From the NCBI RefSeq assembly GCF_005670685.2, contig NZ_CP062008.1:372001-436000 (forward strand): a DNA stretch of 64,000 bases, read 5' to 3'. The first letter of the stretch is position 1, and each line of letters begins with the position of its first letter. The notes beneath the pieces are model-generated. The model searched no databases. It saw only the letters and a program-made list of their open reading frames with translations, and was not told where the DNA came from. This DNA comes from Mycolicibacterium mucogenicum DSM 44124. Lineage in GTDB: Bacteria; Actinomycetota; Actinomycetes; Mycobacteriales; Mycobacteriaceae. Positions 36,552 to 44,311 of the stretch are shown here, in pieces. The translations under genes and the position numbers were made by a program.

Positions 36552-37292
36552 TCAGGCCTCCCAGAGGCCGATGTCGTCGGTTGTGTCCGGAGACTCTTGA
36601 TCCGGGGCGTGGTCGGCCCAGGTACGGGCGCAGATCGCGACGGCCAGCAGCGGGCAGCCACCGCTGTCGCCGCGCTGCATCCGTGGCCGCAGCTTCTCGG
36701 TGTTGGTGGTGGTCGTGGTGGCCAGGATGCGGCGGGCCCGCTCGTCATCCATGCCGGCCTCGATGCCCAGTCGGTAGCCCAGGGTGCGCAGGTCGGTCTG
36801 GGTGCGGGTGATGATGACGGCGACGTCGATCAGCGCCGCGTCGTACAGCGCGCGGTAGGCGCTCAGGTCGCGATCGAGGTTGCCGTCCTTGGCATTCCAC
36901 TCCACATCCAGAGCCAGCCGGTCGACGAAGTTGTCGACCTTGTAGCCCTCGTTGAACACCTCGGTGTCCTCCAGGGTGGGGTGCATTTCGCCGGCCGGCT
37001 TGTGCGGCATCTTGCGGAGCTCGAGGCGGATGCGCGTGTCCACGCGTGCCTCACGCCAGCCCTTGTTCCGGAAGGCGGTGTTGAGCCGGGCCGCGAGCTC
37101 GGTCTCCTGGCCGCCGGGCTGGACGAGATCGTCCGTGCGGAGCTGGAATTCGTGCAGGGCGGTGAGGAGTTCGTCGAACCGCTGCGGGTTGGTGGCGGCC
37201 AGGATCGCGGCGGCGTTGCGGGTCTCGATGAACTCGTATCGATCACGGACGTGCGGCGGCAGCACGCGGGTGTACGAGTCCGTCAGATCCAC
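36552..37292 (-). CDS. BglII/BstYI-like type II restriction endonuclease
   Basis: A 246-residue protein resembling the BglII family: YEFIETRNAAAIL near the start, KVDNFVDRLALDVEWNAKDG in the middle, and RMQRGDSGGCPLLAVAI near the end. The candidate PD-(D/E)xK centre is D120, D129 and E131, matching the spacing of BglII Asp84/Glu93/Gln95 (recalled) with D for E and E for Q. It would cut a GATC-centred hexamer such as AGATCT or RGATCY; this is inference. It is paired with the MT-A70 methyltransferase downstream. A transcription order of R before M is uncommon. Confidence 0.75.
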   Translation of the reverse strand: MDLTDSYTRVLPPHVRDRYEFIETRNAAAILAATNPQRFDELLTALHEFQLRTDDLVQPGGQETELAARLNTAFRNKGWREARVDTRIRLELRKMPHKPAGEMHPTLEDTEVFNEGYKVDNFVDRLALDVEWNAKDGNLDRDLSAYRALYDAALIDVAVIITRTQTDLRTLGYRLGIEAGMDDERARRILATTTTTNTEKLRPRMQRGDSGGCPLLAVAICARTWADHAPDQESPDTTDDIGLWEA

Positions 37293-37313
37293 GGGGCGAC
37301 GGTAGCAGTGCGC

Positions 37314-37754
37314 TCAGCCACGCAGCACGGCCTCCAACTGTTCGGCGGTGCGCGCCCAACCGTTGTGGAAGTTGTCGTACTCGTGCGACGGCAGCAGCGA
37401 GTGCTCGATCTCCATCAGCGTCTCGCCGTCGCCGTGGGGCTCGAAGGTGACGTTGACGACGCTGGCCATGGTCGGGTCGGGCCAGTTGGAATTGCTCCAC
37501 GTGAAACGGAGCAGCCGCGGGCGGTCGATCTCCAGGAAGTGCCCGATGATCAGGACGATGGTGCCGGTGGCGTCGTGGTCGACGTCGAACCGCAGCTTGC
37601 CGCCGACATGGGGTTCGACGGTGATGGCGACACACCGGGACGGGCGCGGGCACATCCAGTCCATCAACGACTCGACATCGAGCCACTCGCCGAACACCAC
37701 GTCGGGGACCGCCGGCATGACGCGCTGCACGCGCACGGTCACGGGTTCTGTCAT
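37314..37754 (-). CDS. SRPBCC (AHSA1-like) domain protein
   Basis: A 146-residue START/Bet-v1-fold protein of the Aha1-activator-like group: VFGEWLDVESLMDWMCP, GGKLRFDV, VNVTFEPHGDGETLMEIEHSLLP and a C-terminal helix HNGWARTAEQLEAVL. It probably binds a small hydrophobic ligand. ATG 37754 overlaps the arsR stop by four bases. ArsR plus SRPBCC pairs are common in actinobacteria, where the second protein may sense or handle the inducer. Confidence 0.85.
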   Translation of the reverse strand: MTEPVTVRVQRVMPAVPDVVFGEWLDVESLMDWMCPRPSRCVAITVEPHVGGKLRFDVDHDATGTIVLIIGHFLEIDRPRLLRFTWSNSNWPDPTMASVVNVTFEPHGDGETLMEIEHSLLPSHEYDNFHNGWARTAEQLEAVLRG

Positions 37755-38083
37755 TGGCCATGTCCTTTGCGCCGCAAGCGGTCCGCGAGGGCATCCGCCC
37801 GTACCGACCAGAAATTGGATTGTTCGTTGATCCACTGCTGCGCCATGGTCAGCCCATCGGGGCGAAGGGACACCCACCGTTCGCGGCCGCGGACATCGCG
37901 TTGCACCAGGCCCGCTGATTCCAGCACGCCGATATGCCGGGACACGCCGGCGAACGTCATCGGCAGCGGGGCGGCCAGGTCGGTGATGCGGGCATCGCCT
38001 TGTCTCAGCGTCTCCAGTAGCCGGCGGCGCGTCGGATCCGCAAGGGCGGCGTACGCCCGGTCCAGCAGCTGATCTTCAACCAT
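37751..38083 (-). CDS. ArsR-family transcriptional regulator
   Basis: A 110-residue winged-helix regulator: LADPTRRRLLETLRQGDARIT, then recognition helix TFAGVSRHIGVLESAGLV and wing RDVRGRERWVSL. No cysteine-rich metal site is visible, so it is of the non-metal type often paired with SRPBCC partners. It is divergent from the DUF899 gene with 86 bp between, and likely controls both directions. Confidence 0.88.
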   Translation of the reverse strand: MVEDQLLDRAYAALADPTRRRLLETLRQGDARITDLAAPLPMTFAGVSRHIGVLESAGLVQRDVRGRERWVSLRPDGLTMAQQWINEQSNFWSVRADALADRLRRKGHGQ

Positions 38084-38169
38084 CTTGTTGACTATAGCGA
38101 TGGATCGTGCTCTCCTGGAATAGCAATGTTCAACAACTTTGTTTAATGATTCCGTAGAGGAGGAACACC

Positions 38170-38928
38170 GTGCAGAAACCCGAGATCGTGTCCGCGGCCG
38201 AATGGGACACCGCGCTGGAGAAGATGCTCGTCGCGGAGAAAGAGTGGACCCGCCGGCGGGACCAACTGGCCGCGATGCGCCGCCGCATGCCGTGGACGCC
38301 GGTGACGAAGAACTACACGTTCGTCGGCCCCGATGGCGAGCTCAGCCTCACCGACTTGTTCGGTGGCCGAAGGCAACTCGTCGTCTACCGTGCCTTCTTC
38401 GAGGAAGGTGTGAAGGGTTGGCCCGAGCATGCGTGCCGCGGGTGTTCGATGATCGCCGACAACGTCGGACATGTGGCTCATCTGAACGCGCGCGACACGA
38501 CGCTGGCGTTCGCCTCGCGCGCGCCGCAGCCCGACATCGCGCGGATGACGGCCCGCATGGGCTGGAAGATGCCGTGGTACACCATCACCGACGACTTCGA
38601 CGTCGACTTCGGTGTGCACGAGTGGCACGGCACCAACGCCTTCATCCGCGACGGTGACGCCGTCTACCGCACATACTTCATCAACAACCGCGGCGACGAA
38701 GCGCTCGGTACCTCCTGGAGCTATCTCGACATGACGGCGCTCGGCCGTCAGGAGAACTGGGAGGACTCCCCGCCCGGATACCCGCAAGACCCGCCCTACG
38801 AATGGTGGGACTGGCACGACACCTACGGCGAGCACCAGCCTTCACGGTGGTTCGGCGACCCCGACCCCAGTAAGCCCGACGACCCCCGTCCGCCGCGCGC
38901 AGAAGGGTGCGCCTCCTGTGAGCGATGA
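38170..38928 (+). CDS. DUF899 thioredoxin-like protein
   Basis: A 252-residue DUF899 protein with a thioredoxin-like fold: YTFVGPDGELSLTDLFGGRR, CRGCSMIADNVGHVAHLNARDT (CxxC) and a C-terminal WWDWHDTYG motif. The final CASC could bind a metal. GTG start with GAGGAGGA upstream. It is divergent from arsR and followed by the mycothiol-type gene with an 11-base overlap. Function unproven; a redox role is likely. Confidence 0.82.
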   Translation: MQKPEIVSAAEWDTALEKMLVAEKEWTRRRDQLAAMRRRMPWTPVTKNYTFVGPDGELSLTDLFGGRRQLVVYRAFFEEGVKGWPEHACRGCSMIADNVGHVAHLNARDTTLAFASRAPQPDIARMTARMGWKMPWYTITDDFDVDFGVHEWHGTNAFIRDGDAVYRTYFINNRGDEALGTSWSYLDMTALGRQENWEDSPPGYPQDPPYEWWDWHDTYGEHQPSRWFGDPDPSKPDDPRPPRAEGCASCER

Positions 38929-39572
38929 ACCTGAACTCGCGGATCTCTACCAGCAGGCCATGGACCGCATCGTCGAGTTGGTCAGTGCGCCAGACGTTTC
39001 CGTCGATGCGCCGGTCGCTGCCTGCCCCGGCTGGTCGGTGCGGGATGTGCTGGCCCACATGGCCGGCGTCGCGCAGGACTGGGCTGCGGGGCGGCGGGTC
39101 GCCCCCCAACGATGCCCAGACGGCGGCGCAAGTGGCCCGGTTCGACGGGCGCGGCCTGGACGACATCCTGCGGGCGTGGGGCGACGCCGCCGCGGAGCTG
39201 CCGCGGCTCGCGCGCGAAGGCATCGCGCCGCCGCTCGGTGACATCGTTGTCCACGAACATGACATCCGGGATGCGCTCGGCCGCCCGGGTGCGCGGGATT
39301 CGGCTGCACTGCAGTGTGTTTCCGATCAACTGCTACGCAAGCTGGTGACGCCGGTGCCGGTGCGGATCATGGTCGAGGACGGTGAGTACCGGTGCGGTCC
39401 CGACGCCGAACCCGTGATCGATTTGAAGACGACGCGATTCGAAGCGCTGCGCTGGCGCACCGGACGGCGCAGCCGACATCAGATGGCGGCCATGGCGTGG
39501 TCCGGGGACCCGGCGGCGGTGCTCGATCACCTGTACATGTTCGGGCCGGCAACCGCCGATCTCGTTGAGTGA
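38918..39572 (+). pseudogene. Frameshifted mycothiol-dependent maleylpyruvate isomerase-fold protein
   Basis: The N-terminal half (MSDEPELADLYQQAMDRIVE ... GWSVRDVLAHMAGVAQDW) starts at GTG 38918. The C-terminal half (NDAQTAAQVARFDGRGLDDI ... GDIVVHEHDIRDALGRPG) continues in a frame shifted by one base to the stop at 39572. They join at a run of six C (39102-39107); five C would restore one open frame of about 217 residues. The protein belongs to the DinB-like mycothiol-dependent family, with metal-ligand His in the HMAG and HEHD motifs. It is either a decaying gene, a phase-variable tract or a sequencing indel. Confidence 0.75.
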
Positions 39573-39575
39573 CGG

Positions 39576-41033
39576 TCACTTCCACTCGACGAGGCCCAGC
39601 TCGATCAGGCGGGTGGCGGCGGTCAGAGCTTCGGCGCGGACCTGAACGGGATCGAACCCGGTGGCGTCTGCCGCGGCGACGATCAGGTCGCGTAGCGGCC
39701 GTCGCCCGTCGAGCTCCAGCGCCACGGGCAGCGCCACCGGTGACGCGGTGGCGCACAGGCTGAGTCCCGGTAGCGTCCACACTTGTGTCGGCGCCGGCTC
39801 GTAGCCACCATCACCACGGGACAGCGTCTGATCCAAGCGGCTACCGGGAAGCGGCGTCAGGACCGCGTCGAGCAGGTCGTCATCGGTCAGCGCGGCCAGC
39901 CGCCGCCGGTGCGCGAACACCCGCTGAATCTGGTCACTCGCGGCGCCGGTGGGGGAGCCGGGCATGTCGTCGGTCCAGAGGTGTTCAACGCCGGAATCAG
40001 TGCGCTGCATGATGATGGCGCCTGTTGTCAGCGCCTCGATGCCCTGCTCGCGATAGAACTCCAGCCAGCGGGCCAGGGCGGCCGCGAAATCGGCGGTGGC
40101 GTGCACACTCTGCACCAGCCAGGTCTCGGCGTGCTCGAGAGGATCATGCGTCGCGAACCGCAGAACCCAAGCGTCACAACCTGATCCGGCGAACCATGAG
40201 CGAACCGGCGCGACCCAGTCGCCGTCTTCCGGGTGCGGCCAACTCGCCAGCATCGTGGCCCAGCCGCCGGCGCGCAGCCGCGGGACGAGATCGTGAACCA
40301 ACTGCTGACCCAGGCTCCCGGGACGGCGCGCCGCCTGTCCGGCGTCGCGCCACAGATAGGTGTTGTCGGGCGAGATGATGAACGGTGGGTTCACCGTGAT
40401 CAGGTCGAAGGTCTGCTCGGCGACGGGTTCCAGCAGGCTGCCTTCGCGCCAGGTGACATGCGACAGGCCATTGAGTCCGGCGCCGAACGCGGCGAGGTGC
40501 AGGGCGCGTGCGTTGACGTCGGTGCCGGTCACCTGACCCGCGTGGGCGGTGGCCTGGAACGCCTGCACGCCGCCGCCGGTGCCGACGTCGAGTGCGTCGA
40601 CGCCTGGTAAGCGCACCGTGAGATCCGCCAGCGTCATGGATGCCTGCGCGACGGCGACGACATGGTCCCGCCCCGTCGGGCGCCCGTCCTGCCAGTCGTG
40701 GGCGACGAGCATGTCGTCGGCCCACCCGATGCATATGGTCGCGCGCACCCCGTGACTGCCGGACGTGAGCAGGCCGTTGTCGACCAGGCCGTCGATGTTC
40801 AGTGGGGACAGCGCCGCCGCGGCGTCGGCGCGGGGCACCGGCAAACCGGCCAGGAACAGCGTCACCAGGATGGCCAGTGGGCCGGGGCCTTGGCGGTGCG
40901 CCAGCACAACTGCCTCAAGGGGATTCGGCGCGATGCGGCCGCCGCCGAGTCCGTTCGGCGAATAGCCCGCGGCAGCCAGCAGCTTGCCGAGGTCCGCGGC
41001 GCAATCGACCAGTCGTGCGCCGACGGTCGTCAC
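39576..41033 (-). CDS. NPPF-motif class I methyltransferase
   Basis: A 485-residue protein. A ~130-residue N-terminal domain is followed by a methyltransferase core with SAM loop LDVGTGGGVQAF near 147 and catalytic NPPF at 215-218 (LITVNPPFIIS). A ~190-residue C-terminal domain follows. NPPF/NPPY enzymes methylate planar nitrogens (Gln in proteins, or bases in DNA/RNA); the overall shape resembles PrmC/RsmC-type enzymes conserved in actinobacteria. I choose GTG 41033, which overlaps the stop of the exported repeat protein by four bases (GTGA). Substrate unknown. Confidence 0.8.
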   Translation of the reverse strand: MTTVGARLVDCAADLGKLLAAAGYSPNGLGGGRIAPNPLEAVVLAHRQGPGPLAILVTLFLAGLPVPRADAAAALSPLNIDGLVDNGLLTSGSHGVRATICIGWADDMLVAHDWQDGRPTGRDHVVAVAQASMTLADLTVRLPGVDALDVGTGGGVQAFQATAHAGQVTGTDVNARALHLAAFGAGLNGLSHVTWREGSLLEPVAEQTFDLITVNPPFIISPDNTYLWRDAGQAARRPGSLGQQLVHDLVPRLRAGGWATMLASWPHPEDGDWVAPVRSWFAGSGCDAWVLRFATHDPLEHAETWLVQSVHATADFAAALARWLEFYREQGIEALTTGAIIMQRTDSGVEHLWTDDMPGSPTGAASDQIQRVFAHRRRLAALTDDDLLDAVLTPLPGSRLDQTLSRGDGGYEPAPTQVWTLPGLSLCATASPVALPVALELDGRRPLRDLIVAAADATGFDPVQVRAEALTAATRLIELGLVEWK

Positions 41034-41377
41034 TTCTGGAACGGGTTGCCGATCGAGAGTGTCGGCGCGCCGGTGATCTTCTGGAATACGTTGAACTTCT
41101 GGAAGACGTTGACCTTCTGCAAGTTGTCCCACTTCTGCAGGTTGTCGAACTTGAGGAACGGGAAGTTCACCTTCTGCATGTTCCAGAACTTCACGAATGG
41201 TGCGTTCAGTTTCAGGAACGGGGGCGGGGCGGTATCGACGCCGCCGACGTCGCAGCCTGTTTCGCAGGTTGCTGGCGCGGCTGACGCGGGTGTCGCCGTG
41301 GCCAATGTGACGCCCGTGGTGGCCGCGAGTGCCACCAACGACAACGTGATGGTTCGGTTCAATTTCTCGCTAGCCAT
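41030..41377 (-). CDS. Exported N-x-Q-K repeat protein
   Basis: A 115-residue protein with a signal peptide (ITLSLVALAATTGVTLAT, likely cleavage after ATPASA at residue 33). Two close cysteines (C38, C42) follow, then a tail built from aromatic N-x(1-2)-Q-K units: NMQK 66-69, NLQK 79-82, NLQK 85-88, NVFQK 90-94, NVFQK 96-100, NPFQK 111-115, mixed with FLKL/FVKF/FLKF. GGGAGG is 6 bp before ATG 41377. No known domain. It is translationally coupled to the methyltransferase downstream. Confidence 0.75.
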   Translation of the reverse strand: MASEKLNRTITLSLVALAATTGVTLATATPASAAPATCETGCDVGGVDTAPPPFLKLNAPFVKFWNMQKVNFPFLKFDNLQKWDNLQKVNVFQKFNVFQKITGAPTLSIGNPFQK

Positions 41378-41478
41378 GGCAGCCTCCCGATGAGCCACAC
41401 AGTGCAGAAACCTGCAGGTCAGACTTTATCAGCGCACCGGCAAAGGAACCTAGGAAAATATCTCCGTATGGTTTGGCG

Positions 41479-42168
41479 CTACCGCTGTGGCGGGGTCAAC
41501 AACGCGACGACGGCGTCGGTCAGGGCCGCGCGGGCAACGTCGAGATCCGATGTGAAACCGATCTGCCGCTCGTTGCTGAGACCGCGGATCGCGGCGGGCA
41601 GCAGGCACCGCACCCGGTGCAACTGGTCCGGGTCGACGTCGAGGCCGTCCATCAGATAGTCGAAACCCTGAATCCAGTCGAGCTCGCGGGCCGCGAAAGC
41701 CGCTGCGGTGCGCGGATATTCGGCGGCGATGTCGGACCGTCGTGCCGGTAGTGACGTGCGCAGCGCCGTGAGAGCGCGGCCCTCGGTGGTGTCCAGGTAG
41801 TGCCAGACGGATTCGATGGCCCCTTCCACCCGTTCGCGCAGGGTGCCGCTGCGGGGCGTGTCCGGTCCGGAAGCCCAACTGCGGGAGTGGATTTCGGTGA
41901 TGACCGCGACCCAGAGCCCGTCCAGGTCGGCGAACTGGTGTTGCACGGTGCCCCAGGTGACGCCCGCATCCTTGGCGATGCGGTTCGCCGACACGGGCTC
42001 GCCACCGCTGTCGGCCAGACAGCGGATGGCGACGTCGAGCAGGCGGGCCCCGGTTTCCAGGCCGCGCTTGTTCAGCTTGGTGCCGGCACCGGACTCTGTG
42101 ACGACGGCCTGCCACTGCTCCCGGGCGAGGGCCGCCTGCGGGGAGTCGCGGGCCGGGCGCTCAGGCAA
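41479..42168 (-). CDS. TetR-family transcriptional regulator
   Basis: About 229 residues, with DNA-binding region GARLLDVAIRCLADSGGEPVSANRIAKDAGVTWGTVQHQF (one continuous HTH, quoted loosely). The C-terminal domain is typical of TetR regulators. The likely start is TTG 42168, overlapping the LLM gene stop by 8 bases; an in-frame GTG near residue 22 is an alternative. Being downstream of and coupled to the LLM oxidoreductase gene suggests joint regulation. Confidence 0.78.
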   Translation of the reverse strand: MPERPARDSPQAALAREQWQAVVTESGAGTKLNKRGLETGARLLDVAIRCLADSGGEPVSANRIAKDAGVTWGTVQHQFADLDGLWVAVITEIHSRSWASGPDTPRSGTLRERVEGAIESVWHYLDTTEGRALTALRTSLPARRSDIAAEYPRTAAAFAARELDWIQGFDYLMDGLDVDPDQLHRVRCLLPAAIRGLSNERQIGFTSDLDVARAALTDAVVALLTPPQR

Positions 42169-43252
42169 ATCGGCCCGGATTCGCCGCGACGGCCCGGTGC
42201 AGCGTCGGCCGGTTGGCCCGGTAGGCCTCGACGACGGGCGCCAGTTCGTGCGGGCTGGCCCCGTGCATGATCACCGAATGCACGCCCAGATCATACTGGC
42301 GGGCAATGGTTTTCGCGCAGTCCTGTGGCGAGCCCTTGGCGACGGCGTCGAGCCACTCGGTGGGGATCAGCTCAGCGATCCGCTGCAGCGTCTCGAACGA
42401 CGCGCTGGCGTCGATGGGTCCGGCGGTCGCCGCATCGGTGAACAGGTCGGACTGCCGGATGCGGTCCCACGTCGCGCGGTCCCAGCCGTTGGCCGAGACC
42501 AGGACGTCCGGGTAGGCCTGTAGGTAGGTCGCGAGCCGTCCGACGCCGCGCCGGATCTGGTCGTCCTCGGACAACGCGTCGGGGACGGTCGCCAGGCATG
42601 CCCAGATGCGGACGCTGTCGGGGTCCCGGCCCGCCTTCTCCGCGCCGCGGCGTACCGCGGCGACCGACTTCTCCGTCGCCTCGTCGGAGAAGAACGTATG
42701 CAGCACAACGAAATCGGCGATTTCGCCGGCCAGCTCCATCGTCTTCGGGCCGACCGCGACCAGGCCGATCGGCGGCCCGTCTTCCAGGCCGTTCACGTGG
42801 CGCAGCATGGGCCACTTCCCGGCCGGGCCCTCGTGATTGAGAATCATCTCGCCGGCCCAGAGGCGGCGCAGGATGCCGAAGAAGTCGCGCAGCCGCGCCT
42901 CGGTCACGACCGGCAGGCCGATCGCCTGCCAGTAGGGCCCCATTCCGCGGCCGAAGGCCATCGCGAACCGGCCCTCAGTCAGGGCGTGCATCGTCGACCC
43001 GATCGTCGCGGTGACCGTGGGATGCCGGGTGTGGTGATTGGTCGACGGCGCGATACCCAGAGTCGTGCTGGCGCCTGCCACCGCGCCGCTGAGCACGCCC
43101 GCGTCTTTCACCGTGAATCGCTCGCCGATGTGGCAGGAGCCCAACCCGAGCGCTTCGGCGTCCCGGGTTTCGGGCAGCACCACGCGAGTGTCCGCGGGGT
43201 GCCGGGTGACGGCGTAGTAGCCGAGCTCGTTGAGCTGGTCCTGCGTGCTCAT
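42161..43252 (-). CDS. LLM-class F420-dependent oxidoreductase (TIGR03857-like)
   Basis: A 363-residue luciferase-like TIM-barrel protein: LGSCHIGERFTVKDAG, RHPTVTATIGSTMHALTEGRFAMAFGRG (in order along the barrel), PPIGLVAVGPKTMELAGEIADFVVLHTFF. The pattern is that of mycobacterial LLM oxidoreductases that use F420. ATG 43252 (MSTQDQLNELGYYAV) is chosen; residues upstream are unlikely. Substrate unknown. tetR follows in the same operon. Confidence 0.85.
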   Translation of the reverse strand: MSTQDQLNELGYYAVTRHPADTRVVLPETRDAEALGLGSCHIGERFTVKDAGVLSGAVAGASTTLGIAPSTNHHTRHPTVTATIGSTMHALTEGRFAMAFGRGMGPYWQAIGLPVVTEARLRDFFGILRRLWAGEMILNHEGPAGKWPMLRHVNGLEDGPPIGLVAVGPKTMELAGEIADFVVLHTFFSDEATEKSVAAVRRGAEKAGRDPDSVRIWACLATVPDALSEDDQIRRGVGRLATYLQAYPDVLVSANGWDRATWDRIRQSDLFTDAATAGPIDASASFETLQRIAELIPTEWLDAVAKGSPQDCAKTIARQYDLGVHSVIMHGASPHELAPVVEAYRANRPTLHRAVAANPGRFA

Positions 43253-43319
43253 GGTGCGCCTTTCATCGGAGACGCTTAGCACTGTTAACCATTCAGGGAG
43301 CAATTGTCAATGAGGGTTC

Positions 43320-43583
43320 TCAATAACTTGGAGTGTCCGCCGATGCGCCCGCCGCGTCGATGCTCGGGAACCGGGCATGCAGTTGGTCGATCAGGAACCT
43401 GGCCTCATCGAGGTCGCGCCGTAGCTCTCGGGCGCGCCGGCGCATCGACCGCGCCCGCTCTGACCAGGCCGTCGCATCGGGTAGGGACTCGACCCGGGCC
43501 AGTCTGGATGCGAGGTCCCATGCATGCCTACGCAGCTCGGCGCGCAATGCCCGAGCTTGTGCCACATCGGCATCTTCAGTCAC
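43320..43583 (-). CDS. Small coiled-coil protein of unknown function
   Basis: An 87-residue protein, highly charged and helical (ARALRAELRRHAWDLASRL, RSMRRRARELRRDLDEARFL) with heptad-like leucines. GTG start and weak ribosome site. It lies downstream of the TetR gene at 43629 on the same strand, behind a 9-bp inverted repeat. It may be real but small size and arginine richness keep confidence modest. Confidence 0.5.
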   Translation of the reverse strand: MTEDADVAQARALRAELRRHAWDLASRLARVESLPDATAWSERARSMRRRARELRRDLDEARFLIDQLHARFPSIDAAGASADTPSY

Positions 43584-43605
43584 GCCGCCATATTTACATG
43601 GCGGT

Positions 43606-43627
43606 CAATTGGCCGCATGGCCAATTG
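43606..43627. promoter_or_regulatory. 9-bp inverted repeat CAATTGGCC/GGCCAATTG
   Basis: Perfect 9-bp arms around GCAT, one base after the stop of tetR (43629) and 23 bp before the coiled-coil gene start. It is AT-richer than its surroundings. It could be an operator for the small gene or a terminator of tetR. Confidence 0.5.
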
Positions 43628-43628
43628 G

Positions 43629-44267
43629 TTAGATTGACTTCGAATCGTGGCTCAGAGCCGATGCCGACACCGCCAGGACGACGTCGACAACGGCGTCGAG
43701 GAAGGCATCGTCGATCGGTTCGCCCGTCACGATCACGCGATGGTGAACCGGGCCGACGAGCCACTCGGCCAACGCGGCCACATCGATCTCGGGGGACAGC
43801 TCATTGCGTTCGATCGCGCGGAGGAACGGTTTCTGGTCGCGCGTGCGCTGATCATCGAGGTAGCGGGAGCGAAATGTCTGTGCCAGTTCCGAATCGTGCT
43901 GGGACTGTCCGATGAGTGCGCGGTAGACGGCGCCCGCGTCATCCGTGGTCAGGAAGTGGGCGGTATCGCGCAGATGTGCGCGCAGGTCGGAGTCGAGGCT
44001 CCCGGTGTCGGGTGGCTCCAAAGCTGCGGCGGCGTCTTCGAGGAATGCGTCCATGAGGACCTCGGTCTTGGAGCCCCACCAGCGATAGACGGTCTGCTTG
44101 GCGACCCCCGCCGCCTTGGCGATGCCTTCCATGGTGACGCCGGAGAAGCCCTTTTCGACGAGTAGATCATCGGCCGCGCGTAGTACGGCTTCCCGCGCAG
44201 CTTCACTGCGACCGTGCCGGTTCCCGTGATGCGATTGCGCGCCTTCCATGGCTCGATTGAACACCAT
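43629..44267 (-). CDS. TetR-family regulator divergent from an O-methyltransferase gene
   Basis: A 212-residue TetR protein: EAVLRAADDLLVEKGFSGVTMEGIAKAAGVAKQTVYRWWGSK region with the recognition helix KQTVYRWW, and a C-terminal TetR_C-like domain (PEIDVAALAEWLVGPVHHRV). Start ATG 44267, with ATG 44249 as the alternative. It is divergent from 44312, with a perfect 20-bp palindrome between them (44281-44300) as its probable operator. Confidence 0.87.
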   Translation of the reverse strand: MVFNRAMEGAQSHHGNRHGRSEAAREAVLRAADDLLVEKGFSGVTMEGIAKAAGVAKQTVYRWWGSKTEVLMDAFLEDAAAALEPPDTGSLDSDLRAHLRDTAHFLTTDDAGAVYRALIGQSQHDSELAQTFRSRYLDDQRTRDQKPFLRAIERNELSPEIDVAALAEWLVGPVHHRVIVTGEPIDDAFLDAVVDVVLAVSASALSHDSKSI

Positions 44268-44280
44268 CGTAGGCCTAGTC

Positions 44281-44300
44281 TAGACGCAACGTTGCGTCTA
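44281..44300. promoter_or_regulatory. Perfect 20-bp palindromic operator
   Basis: TAGACGCAAC followed by GTTGCGTCTA is a perfect palindrome without spacer, 12 bp before the O-methyltransferase ATG and 14 bp beyond the tetR start. Its position and size fit a TetR dimer site repressing both genes. Confidence 0.8.
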
Positions 44301-44311
44301 CTGTAGGTCGT

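Noticed and set aside
35609..37292. Defence island or prophage boundary around the restriction-modification pair
   Set aside because: Only the two genes are accessory. There is no integrase, transposase, direct repeat or further defence gene beside them.
38918..39241. A complete short 107-residue protein instead of a broken gene
   Set aside because: Homology continues in the other frame right after the C6 run, so the short frame is a truncation product.
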